Positions 1-5,916 of a DNA stretch of 12,422 bases are shown one piece after another. Within the stretch, counting starts at the first letter, position 1. The number at the start of each line of letters is the position of its first letter. Under the pieces are notes generated by a model. The model worked only from the letters and a program-made list of their open reading frames with translations. It searched no databases and was not told the DNA's origin. The position numbers were made by a program, and so were the translations under genes. Source of the DNA: Candidatus Aerophobota bacterium (lineage in GTDB: Bacteria; Aerophobota; Aerophobia; Aerophobales; B3-G15); NCBI GenBank assembly GCA_030607715.1, contig JAUWJM010000039.1, positions 1-12,422 on the forward strand, read 5' to 3'.

Positions 1-46
1 ATTATTTATATAAGAATTAATAGAAGATTTAAAATAAGATTTTAAA

Positions 47-115
47 GAAGAAGTAAAAGAAGAATTAAATTTAGAATTAAAAGAATAAGTAAAAGAAGAA
101 GTAAAAGAAGAAGTA
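47..115 (+). repeat. Degenerate 12-bp tandem repeat, Lys/Glu-rich linker-like
   Basis: The unit GAAGAAGTAAAA occurs at 47-58, again at 83-94 with one change (G86 to T), perfectly at 95-106, and as a 9-base partial copy at 107-115. Related Glu/Leu/Lys codons fill 59-82. Read in the frame of the downstream S1 gene the repeat encodes Glu-Glu-Val-Lys units, and the frame stays open from 89 into the S1 start at 158. TAA codons interrupt it at 11-13, 35-37 and 86-88. The stop at 86 sits exactly where the repeat register predicts GAA. This looks like a decayed charged linker, or one damaged by sequence errors, rather than a normal 5' untranslated region. Confidence 0.7.
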
Positions 116-157
116 TCTGCCGTTTCCAAAGGTAAAAAGAAAGAAAATTTTTCGCAT

Positions 158-1561
158 ATGATTAATCAGTATCAAAATCCTAAACCATTTGAAGAGGGAG
201 ATATAATAAAAGCAAAAGTTGTACAAATAGCTAAAGACGGGGTTTTGCTTGACGTGGGAACAAAATCGGAAGGTTTTATGCCTTTGACAGAATACCAATC
301 TAAGCCTCAAAAAGTTCCCCAGGTGGGGGAAGAGATGAATGTTTGTGTAATTGAAAAAAAAATTTCAGGAAATCTTCTCTTATCTAAAAAGGAAGCTGAT
401 TTTCGTCTCAGCTGGGAAAAATTTTCTGAGGCTTTTGAGCAAGAAAAACCATTAACAGTAATGGTAAGCAAAATAATAAAAGGGGGATTGTTAGCTACTT
501 TGGGTTCTTTAAGTTGCTTTATTCCTGCCTCTCATGTCAGTTTAAAAAGAAACAAGGATTTAAGAAAGTATATGGGAAATTCGCTAAAGGTTAGAGTAAT
601 TGAGTTAAATAAGAATTCCAAAAATATAGTAGTTTCAAGAAAATTCCTCCAATTGGAGGAAAAAGAAAAAAGAAAGGAAAAGATTCTCACCAGTCTGGAA
701 GAGGGAAAAATAGTTACTGGAAGAGTGAGTTCTATAACTAAATTTGGAGTTTTTGTAGATTTAGGTGGAATTGATGGTTTAATTCATCCTGAAAATCTTT
801 CCTGGGGCTGGGTGAAAGATTCTCACAAGGTAGTGAGTGTGGGAAAGATAGTAAAGGTAAAGGTACTAAAACTGGATAAAGAGAAGTCCAAGATATCTCT
901 GGGAATAAAACAAACCAGGCCTGATCCCTGGTCTATAGTAAAAGAAAAATACCCAATTGGATCTTTAGTAACAGGAAAAGTTACTCATCTTACTAATTTC
1001 GGTGCTTTTGTAGAAATTGAAGAGGGATTGGAGGGACTTATTCACATATCAGATTTATCATGGGACAAACGCATATCTCATCCTAAGGAAGTGGTACGGG
1101 TAGAGGAGATAGTAAAGGTAAAGGTACTGGATGTAAAGGATGTTGAAAAAAGAATGGCTCTGGGCATAAAACAAATTCAACCTGATCCCTGGGAGAAACT
1201 ATTACAGGAATATCAAGTGGGAGATACAGTTCCTGGGATAGTTCAGGAGATAACTAACTTTGGTGTTTTTGTAAAATTAGCGCCGGGAATAGATGGACTT
1301 ATCCATATTTCTGAACTGGACAGTGAATACGTTCGCCATCCAAATAAGGTTACTTCTGTGGGAGAGAAGATAAGTGCAGAAATTGTGGAAATAGATAGAG
1401 AAAAAAGGCGAATCAGATTGAGTGTGCGACAATTAAAGGAAAAAGAGAATCAAAAAGAAAATGGGGTTAACGCTCTAACATCAGATGATGAGAAAATTGT
1501 GATGGGTGATTTTATAGAAGAAAAGATCAAAGAAAAATTAAGGCAAGGATTTGGTAAATAA
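158..1561 (+). CDS. rpsA: 30S ribosomal protein S1-like, five S1 domains
   Basis: RNA-binding protein of the S1 family, which helps mRNA dock on the 30S subunit. The 467 residues contain five OB-fold S1 domains at roughly 8-80, 95-165, 180-255, 265-342 and 350-425. The first two are divergent. The last three carry the typical GxV..ItxFGxFV and GLIHxsxLsW pattern and are joined by a repeated DPW linker. E. coli S1 has six domains, and five or fewer are common elsewhere. The start is ATG at 158, the only in-frame start candidate after the upstream TAA at 86. It has no convincing Shine-Dalgarno sequence; the nearest AAAGG is at 128-132. In some clostridial genomes S1 is fused behind IspH, and the charged in-frame sequence upstream could be the remnant of such a linker. 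plsY follows with no gap. Family assignment is secure; the exact start is not. Confidence 0.9.
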   Translation: MINQYQNPKPFEEGDIIKAKVVQIAKDGVLLDVGTKSEGFMPLTEYQSKPQKVPQVGEEMNVCVIEKKISGNLLLSKKEADFRLSWEKFSEAFEQEKPLTVMVSKIIKGGLLATLGSLSCFIPASHVSLKRNKDLRKYMGNSLKVRVIELNKNSKNIVVSRKFLQLEEKEKRKEKILTSLEEGKIVTGRVSSITKFGVFVDLGGIDGLIHPENLSWGWVKDSHKVVSVGKIVKVKVLKLDKEKSKISLGIKQTRPDPWSIVKEKYPIGSLVTGKVTHLTNFGAFVEIEEGLEGLIHISDLSWDKRISHPKEVVRVEEIVKVKVLDVKDVEKRMALGIKQIQPDPWEKLLQEYQVGDTVPGIVQEITNFGVFVKLAPGIDGLIHISELDSEYVRHPNKVTSVGEKISAEIVEIDREKRRIRLSVRQLKEKENQKENGVNALTSDDEKIVMGDFIEEKIKEKLRQGFGK

Positions 1562-2191
1562 ATGTTAGTATTCTTGCTTTGTTTATTGGGAAGTTATCTG
1601 TTGGGTTCCTTCCCTACAGGGTATGTTGTGAGTAAACTCTTAAAAGGTCTCGATATAAGAAAGTTTGGTAGTGGAAACATTGGATTCACCAAAGTCCTTC
1701 GAGTTACGGGAACAATCCCGGCTTTAATTACTCTTGCAGGGGACATAGGTAAGGGAGCAGGTTCCGTTTATATGGGAAGTTTTTTTTCTTCCTTTATTCC
1801 AACTGATCCGCACCTAATTAAAGGACTAAGTGGATTAACTTCAATAGTTGGGCATAATTGGTCTCTTTTCCTGAAATTTAAAGGAGGGAAAGGGGTAGCT
1901 ACTTCAGCTGGTGTTTTTTTATCTCTGACTCCCCTGCCCTTCCTCTTTTCTTTAATAACAATGGTAGCAGTAATAGGATTCACTCGTTACGTCTCTCTTG
2001 GCTCTATAGCTGCTGCCATAGCTCTTCCTTTCTTTATCTGGATTCACCTTGGAAATCAATTAATAACTTATCTACTTTTAAGTGCCCTCACAGCTGGAAT
2101 GATTATAATAAAACATCAATCTAATCTACGTCGACTTTTCTTGGGTCAGGAAAACAAATTAGGACAGAAAATAAAGATAAAGAAAGAATGA
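1562..2191 (+). CDS. plsY: Glycerol-3-phosphate acyltransferase PlsY
   Basis: Integral membrane enzyme that transfers an acyl group from acyl-phosphate to sn-glycerol-3-phosphate, the first step of bacterial phospholipid synthesis (partner PlsX is not in this window). The 209 residues are strongly hydrophobic with several membrane segments, and the length is normal. Three family motifs are visible: GSGNIGFTKVLR at 36-47, GHNW followed by KGGKG at 97-111, and a C-terminal KHQSNLRRL at 184-192. The first motif differs from the usual GSGNIGATN form at residues 42 (Phe for Ala) and 44 (Lys for Asn). The ATG directly follows the rpsA stop (TAAATG), with AAGGA at 1545-1549 as ribosome binding site, so it is probably co-transcribed and translationally coupled with rpsA. 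Confidence 0.93.
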   Translation: MLVFLLCLLGSYLLGSFPTGYVVSKLLKGLDIRKFGSGNIGFTKVLRVTGTIPALITLAGDIGKGAGSVYMGSFFSSFIPTDPHLIKGLSGLTSIVGHNWSLFLKFKGGKGVATSAGVFLSLTPLPFLFSLITMVAVIGFTRYVSLGSIAAAIALPFFIWIHLGNQLITYLLLSALTAGMIIIKHQSNLRRLFLGQENKLGQKIKIKKE

Positions 2192-2196
2192 CTTCC

Positions 2197-2224
2197 TTGT
2201 CAAAAATAAAAAATAAGGTATAGT
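2197..2224 (+). promoter_or_regulatory. Sigma-70-type promoter for the HU gene
   Basis: TTGTCA at 2197-2202 and TATAGT at 2219-2224 are separated by 16 bases. The element begins just after the plsY stop codon and would start transcription near 2231, about 30 bases before the HU start. This suggests HU is transcribed separately from rpsA-plsY, as suits an abundant nucleoid protein. Called by eye from consensus similarity. Confidence 0.6.
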
Positions 2225-2260
2225 TACAGGGAAACAATATCTATAAAGGGGGTAATATAA

Positions 2261-2533
2261 ATGAACAAAACTGAATTAGTAGAGGTGGTGGCTAAGCAAA
2301 CTGGTTTAACCAAAAAGGCATCCAGGGAAGCAATAGATGCAGTAACTTCGGCTATTGTTGATTCTTTAGCCAATGGAGATAAAGTTACCCTGGTAAGATT
2401 TGGCAGTTTTAGGGTAATGACCAGAAAATCTCGACGAGGAAGAAACCCTCAAACAGGGGAAGAGATACAGATTCCAGCAAAAAGTGTTCCTAAATTTGAG
2501 CCTGGAAAGAATCTAAGAGAAAAGGTTCTCTAG
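2261..2533 (+). CDS. hup: HU family DNA-binding protein
   Basis: Small basic nucleoid protein that binds and bends DNA as a dimer. The 90 residues match the family length. The N-terminal dimerisation helices begin MNKTELVEVVAKQTG, and the DNA-binding arm shows the signature RFGSFRV, RKSRRGRNPQTG and a C-terminal KSVPKFEPGKNLRE. HU versus IHF cannot be settled with certainty, because IHF alpha genes also sit next to small MerR genes in some bacteria; the overall sequence reads as HU. The start ATG has a strong AAAGGGGGT ribosome binding site at 2245-2252 and its own promoter. A perfect hairpin follows 15 bases after the stop. Confidence 0.95.
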   Translation: MNKTELVEVVAKQTGLTKKASREAIDAVTSAIVDSLANGDKVTLVRFGSFRVMTRKSRRGRNPQTGEEIQIPAKSVPKFEPGKNLREKVL

Positions 2534-2548
2534 GGAGAAATATTTACC

Positions 2549-2587
2549 TCTACCTTGCCTATTAGTAAACAAAATAGGCAAGGTAGA
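2549..2587 (+). terminator. 15-bp perfect hairpin after HU, no U-tract
   Basis: TCTACCTTGCCTATT at 2549-2563 pairs perfectly with AATAGGCAAGGTAGA at 2573-2587 around a 9-base loop. It sits between the HU stop and the MerR start. The bases that follow are ACAAACTC rather than a T-run, so it is not a canonical intrinsic terminator. It may protect the 3' end of the HU mRNA, act as a processing site or partial attenuator lowering MerR expression relative to HU, or be a DNA-level operator. The structure is certain; its role is inferred. Confidence 0.55.
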
Positions 2588-2590
2588 CAA

Positions 2591-2620
2591 ACTCTAAGGG
2601 GAAAAACTCTAAGTGGAAAA
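2591..2620 (+). repeat. 15-bp tandem duplication spanning the RBS and start of the MerR gene
   Basis: ACTCTAAGGGGAAAA at 2591-2605 is followed immediately by ACTCTAAGTGGAAAA at 2606-2620, with a single mismatch (G2599 versus T2614). Copy 1 supplies AAGGGG, the likely Shine-Dalgarno sequence at 2596-2601. In copy 2 the same position reads AAGTGG and contains the GTG start codon at 2613. The spacing of 11 bases suits initiation. Confidence 0.8.
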
Positions 2621-2924
2621 AAGAGAAATTCCAGAAAAGATTTTTTTCTCCGTAGGAGAAGTTAGTGAAATTACGGGTTTACCTCCTTACGTGCTGCGTT
2701 TTTGGGAAAATAAATTTACCTCCCTTCATCCTCAGAAAAGCAGGGGTGGACACAGACGATATCAAAAAAAAGACATAGAACAGATCCTTTTAATTAAAAA
2801 TTTACTTTATAGGAACGGATTTACCATTCAGGGAGCTCAAAAGGAGCTAAAGAAAAAAAAAGATGATCTTAATATAGGGTGGTTAAGAGAACAGTTAAAA
2901 GAGATATTAAAAGCATTGGAGTAA
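2613..2924 (+). CDS. Small MerR-type winged-helix transcriptional regulator
   Basis: A 103-residue DNA-binding protein with a MerR-type helix-turn-helix near the N terminus (FFSVGEVSEITGLPPYVLRF, about residues 11-30), then FWENKF, the wing with RGGHRRYQKKDIEQI, and a second helical part ending in a Lys-rich coiled segment. It lacks an effector-binding C-terminal domain and has no cysteines for metal sensing, so it belongs to the short MerR group of unknown signal. GTG at 2613 is chosen because no other start codon lies between it and the conserved domain and AAGGGG lies 11 bases upstream. It follows HU after a hairpin and precedes tRNA-Pro by 16 bases, and could be co-transcribed with either. 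Its target is unknown; nothing in the window shows an obvious MerR operator. Confidence 0.85.
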   Translation: MEKREIPEKIFFSVGEVSEITGLPPYVLRFWENKFTSLHPQKSRGGHRRYQKKDIEQILLIKNLLYRNGFTIQGAQKELKKKKDDLNIGWLREQLKEILKALE

Positions 2925-2940
2925 GATTAAATAACTTTTA

Positions 2941-3016
2941 CGGGGCGTAGCGCAGCCTGGATTAGCGCACTTGCATGGGGCGCAAGAGGTCACCGGTTCG
3001 AATCCGGTCGTCCCGA
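2941..3016 (+). tRNA. tRNA-Pro (anticodon GGG)
   Basis: The 76 bases fold into a complete cloverleaf. The acceptor stem CGGGGCG pairs with CGTCCCG (one G-T pair), the D-stem is GCGC/GCGC, the anticodon stem CTTGC/GCAAG closes the loop ATGGGGC with anticodon GGG at 2977-2979, the variable loop has 5 bases, and the T-arm is ACCGG/CCGGT with loop TTCGAAT. The discriminator is A and the 3' CCA is not encoded, so it must be added after transcription. It reads CCC codons (and CCU by wobble). It lies 16 bases after the MerR gene. Confidence 0.97.
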
Positions 3017-3068
3017 CTTTAAATAAAAAAATTAATAAATTTTTGGACAGAATTTCATTTTTTTGTCT

Positions 3069-3090
3069 TCATCTGCGTAAATCAGTGGCT
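3069..3090 (+). repeat. Possible short dispersed intergenic repeat
   Basis: The phrase ATCTGCGTAAATCAGTGGCT (3071-3090) is built of two similar halves (ATCTGCGTA and ATCAGTGGC). It resembles a short intergenic sequence I recall from several environmental bacterial genomes. A weaker look-alike, TCATCCGCAATTCTGTTAA, lies at 4137-4155 on the other side of trpS. Neither can be verified as a genomic repeat from this window. Confidence 0.25.
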
Positions 3091-3112
3091 AAATAGTTAG
3101 GAAAAAATTGAA

Positions 3113-4099
3113 ATGAGTAAACAGCGCATTTTAAGTGGAATGAGACCAACAGGGAAATTGCATTTAGGAAACTATTTAGGGGCGCTCAGTAATTGGGTAA
3201 AACTGCAGAGTGAGTATGAGTGTTTCTTTATGGTAGCTGACTGGCATGCCCTTACTGATCACAGTAATACTACTCGGATTTATGAGGATATTGAGGAAGT
3301 TTTAATTGATTGGTTAGTTGCAGGATTAAACCCGGAAGTGTCCACTCTTTTTATTCAATCGCACGTTCCAGAGCATGCTGAGCTTCATCTACTTTTATCT
3401 ATGATTACACCTCTTCCCTGGTTAGAACGTTGTCCCACATATAAAGAAAAACTGGGTATGAGTAGTGAGACTAACTACGGTCTTTTAGGGTATCCTGTAC
3501 TCATGGCAACTGATATTCTTATTTATAAGGCTAACAGAGTCCCTGTGGGAGAGGATCAACTTCCCCATCTGGAAATCTCCAGAGAAATAGCTCGCAGATT
3601 CAATTATCTCTATGGCAAGGTTTTCCCGGAACCTGAACCTCTTTTAACCAAAAGTCCAAGAATTCTGGGAACGGATGGTGAAAAAAAGATGAGCAAATCC
3701 TTTAATAACTACATTGCTTTAGGTGAGGAGCCCAGGGTAATTAAAGAGAAAGTTATGAGAATGTTTACCGATCCAGAAAAGATATACTTAGGTGACCCAG
3801 GACATCCTCAAAAATGCAATGTTTATAACTACCACAAAATTTTTGGTCAGAAATTGGGAGAAGATCTGGAGTTAATTTCTCAAAAATGTAAGCAAGGAAA
3901 ACTTCCCTGCACTACCTGCAAGGTTAACTTAGCCGAAATTCTTATTAAAACTTTAGCTCCTTTTAGAGAGAAAAGAGATCAAATTAAAGAAGAAAAGCAG
4001 ATATTATATAAAATCATTAAGGAAGGAAAAGAAAAGGCTGAAGCTGTAGCCTCCTCTACTTTAAAAGAGGTAAGGACTGCTATGAAAATGCTCTATTAG
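3113..4099 (+). CDS. trpS: Tryptophanyl-tRNA synthetase, probable 4Fe-4S type
   Basis: Class I aminoacyl-tRNA synthetase charging tRNA-Trp in the cytoplasm. The 328 residues match the usual bacterial length. The HIGH-equivalent is HLGN at 17-20 within SGMRPTGKLHLGNYLGAL, and KMSKS is at 192-196. The C-terminal part carries cysteines at 235, 259, 266 and 269 (C-x23-C-x6-C-x2-C). This closely resembles the 4Fe-4S-binding cysteine set known from Thermotoga maritima TrpRS, so cluster binding near the anticodon-recognition region is likely by homology. The ATG at 3113 has AGGA at 3099-3102. Gaps of 96 bases upstream and 120 bases downstream suggest it is expressed on its own. I see no T-box leader or trp attenuator in the upstream gap. 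Confidence 0.96.
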   Translation: MSKQRILSGMRPTGKLHLGNYLGALSNWVKLQSEYECFFMVADWHALTDHSNTTRIYEDIEEVLIDWLVAGLNPEVSTLFIQSHVPEHAELHLLLSMITPLPWLERCPTYKEKLGMSSETNYGLLGYPVLMATDILIYKANRVPVGEDQLPHLEISREIARRFNYLYGKVFPEPEPLLTKSPRILGTDGEKKMSKSFNNYIALGEEPRVIKEKVMRMFTDPEKIYLGDPGHPQKCNVYNYHKIFGQKLGEDLELISQKCKQGKLPCTTCKVNLAEILIKTLAPFREKRDQIKEEKQILYKIIKEGKEKAEAVASSTLKEVRTAMKMLY

Positions 4100-4158
4100 T
4101 TCTTAATTTTCAAGTGTGTTGCCTACCAAAAGTTTTTCATCCGCAATTCTGTTAATTC

Positions 4159-4186
4159 TTGACAAAGCAAAATTTTTTATTATTAT
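4159..4186 (+). promoter_or_regulatory. Consensus-like promoter for the HNH-prfA-mfd operon
   Basis: A perfect -35 TTGACA at 4159-4164 is followed after 16 bases by TATTAT at 4181-4186. The predicted start near 4193 would give a leader of about 27 bases before the HNH-gene ATG. No other good promoter is evident before prfA or mfd, so this one probably drives all three. Called by eye from consensus. Confidence 0.65.
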
Positions 4187-4219
4187 AAACTCAACAAACT
4201 AATTTAAAGTTGAAAACTA

Positions 4220-4846
4220 ATGTATACAGAAGCGCTTAACAGTAGTGTTTTAGTTTTAAATAAGCTCTGGCAAATAACAGATATCTGTTCAGTTAAAAGG
4301 GCCCTTTGCCTGCTTTACTTAAGACATGCCGAGGTGGTCTTAAAAGAGGGAGGCTCTTTTTATACTTTTGGTTTTGAGGACTGGAGAGATTTTTCTGAAG
4401 GTTTTTCTAAAGGAGATGATCTTATCAGCACTATTAGCTTCAAATTAAAAATTCCTCGAGCAATTGTTCTCTTGCTTTATGATAAACTATCTCCTCGCGA
4501 GGTAAAATTTACTCGGAAAAACATCTATAAAAGGGATAACAATACCTGTCAGTACTGTGGAAAGAGGTTAAGGTCAGAGCAACTAAATTTAGACCATGTT
4601 CTTCCCTTATCCCAGGGGGGGAAAAATACCTGGGGTAATGTAGTTTGTTCCTGTATACGTTGTAACATACGAAAAGGTAGTAAAACTTTACGTGAAGCAG
4701 AGATGAGTCTCATTAGAAAACCTAAAAAACCAAGTTGGAAAACTTTTGTTAAACATAGTTTTTCAGAATTTATGAAGCAGAAAGATTGGAAAGAATTTCT
4801 TGATTTTGCCTATTGGAACATTGAGCTGGAGGAAGATAAAAATTGA
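4220..4846 (+). CDS. HNH endonuclease family protein
   Basis: A 208-residue protein with a C-terminal-half HNH (beta-beta-alpha metal) fold. Two zinc-knuckle pairs are visible, C110-x2-C113 and C145-x2-C148, framing the active-site core L124-D125-H126, N140 and C148-N149-IRKG. The third metal-site position is Asn rather than His, a common variant. The first 100 residues (starting MYTEALNSSVLVLNKLWQITD) resemble the N-terminal part of a widespread stand-alone HNH family in bacteria, whose role is unknown to me. It is not attached to a restriction, intein or group I intron context. It leads an operon with prfA (1-base overlap) and mfd, so a role in nucleic-acid maintenance is possible but unproven. 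The start ATG has only a weak ribosome binding site (AAAG at 4206-4209). Confidence 0.88.
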   Translation: MYTEALNSSVLVLNKLWQITDICSVKRALCLLYLRHAEVVLKEGGSFYTFGFEDWRDFSEGFSKGDDLISTISFKLKIPRAIVLLLYDKLSPREVKFTRKNIYKRDNNTCQYCGKRLRSEQLNLDHVLPLSQGGKNTWGNVVCSCIRCNIRKGSKTLREAEMSLIRKPKKPSWKTFVKHSFSEFMKQKDWKEFLDFAYWNIELEEDKN

Positions 4847-5916
4847 TGCCGGATGCACAAGTTAAAAAATTGGAAAAAACAGAAATTAAGTATAAGGAAC
4901 TTAATAGGCGTCTTTCCCAATCTGAAGTTTTAAGTAATGTAAAACTGCTCCAAAAATATAGTAAGGAACAGAAAGAATTAGAGGAGATAGTTTCCTTATG
5001 GCAACAGTATAAGGACCTTCAAAAAGAAGTAGAGAAGATGGAGGGGATGATTGAGGAAGAAGGGGATGAAGAAATAAAAAAATTAGCCCGGGAAGAAAAA
5101 GAAAAAATTGTTTTCCAAATGCAAAACCTTGAGAAAAAGATTCTTTCAATGTTTTCTAATTCAGATAAATTTTCTCATAGAAACGCTATTATGGAAATTA
5201 GAGCAGGAGCAGGTGGAGAAGAAGCAGCTTTATTTGTTGCTGATCTGTATAAAATGTATTTCCGCTTTGGAGAAAATAAAGGATGGAAAATTGAGAATAT
5301 TCATTCACACCCCACCGATAGGGGTGGCTTTAAGGAGGTTATCTTTGCAGTAGAGGGAAAAGATACCTTTTCAACTCTTCTCTATGAAAGAGGTGTTCAT
5401 AGAGTCCAGAGAATTCCAGTAACTGAATCAAGTGGAAGAATACATACCTCTACTGTAACAGTAGCTGTTTTTCCTGAAGCTGAAGATATTGAAATAGATA
5501 TTAATAATGATGACTTGCGTATAGATACCTTTCATTCCAGTGGAGCAGGTGGACAACACGTAAATGTTACCGATTCAGCGGTAAGAATAACCCATATTCC
5601 CACAGGAATTGTGGTTCAGTGCCAGGATGAACGTTCTCAACACCAAAACAAAGCTAAAGCAATGCGCTTCTTAAAATCTAAACTACTCCAGGAAACAGAG
5701 GAGAAACAGAAAAATGAAATCTCTCAGCAGAGAAAAGCTCAAATTGGAAGAGGAGAAAGATCAGAACGTATTCGCACTTACAATTTTCCTCAAAATAGAG
5801 TGACCGACCATCGGGTTCATTTAACTTTGTACAATCTGGTAGAAATCTTAAACGGAGAAATGGATCAACTACTCGAATCTTTAGGAAAGAAATTAAAGGA
5901 GGGGAAAAAGTTGTAA
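4846..5916 (+). CDS. prfA: Peptide chain release factor 1
   Basis: Class I release factor that recognises UAA and UAG stop codons and triggers peptidyl-tRNA hydrolysis on the ribosome. The GGQ catalytic motif is at 235-237 (SGAGGQHVN) and the stop-codon recognition tripeptide is PVT at 191-193. A P-x-T form marks RF1 rather than RF2 (SPF). The N-terminal third is a charged coiled-coil domain. The length of 356 residues is normal. I chose ATG at 4846, whose A is also the last base of the HNH stop (TGATG). TTG at 4843 is an alternative that sits closer to GGAGGA at 4828-4833. prmC, which methylates the GGQ glutamine and often neighbours prfA, is not next to it; mfd follows instead with no gap. 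Confidence 0.96.
   Translation: MPDAQVKKLEKTEIKYKELNRRLSQSEVLSNVKLLQKYSKEQKELEEIVSLWQQYKDLQKEVEKMEGMIEEEGDEEIKKLAREEKEKIVFQMQNLEKKILSMFSNSDKFSHRNAIMEIRAGAGGEEAALFVADLYKMYFRFGENKGWKIENIHSHPTDRGGFKEVIFAVEGKDTFSTLLYERGVHRVQRIPVTESSGRIHTSTVTVAVFPEAEDIEIDINNDDLRIDTFHSSGAGGQHVNVTDSAVRITHIPTGIVVQCQDERSQHQNKAKAMRFLKSKLLQETEEKQKNEISQQRKAQIGRGERSERIRTYNFPQNRVTDHRVHLTLYNLVEILNGEMDQLLESLGKKLKEGKKL

Noticed and set aside
47..115. Repeat array as a possible CRISPR
   Set aside because: The 12-bp units are contiguous, degenerate and codon-phased, with no spacers.
77..310. Minus-strand ORF rich in Phe and Tyr
   Set aside because: It is the antisense of the Lys/Glu-rich repeat and the start of the S1 gene; low complexity, no domain and no ribosome binding site.
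1768..1983. Minus-strand ORF within plsY
   Set aside because: Antisense of a well-supported plsY with all three family motifs.
3027..3044. AAAAATT/AATTTTT hairpin after tRNA-Pro as a terminator
   Set aside because: Seven A-T pairs with no G-C content would be very unstable; expected by chance in such AT-rich DNA.
3046..3067. GACAGAA/TTTTGTC hairpin before trpS as terminator or riboswitch
   Set aside because: Only seven pairs with a G-T pair and no following T-run; too weak, and no T-box or trp leader elements accompany it.
4901..5353. ORFs on both strands within prfA
   Set aside because: They overlap the conserved prfA frame and show no recognisable protein features of their own.
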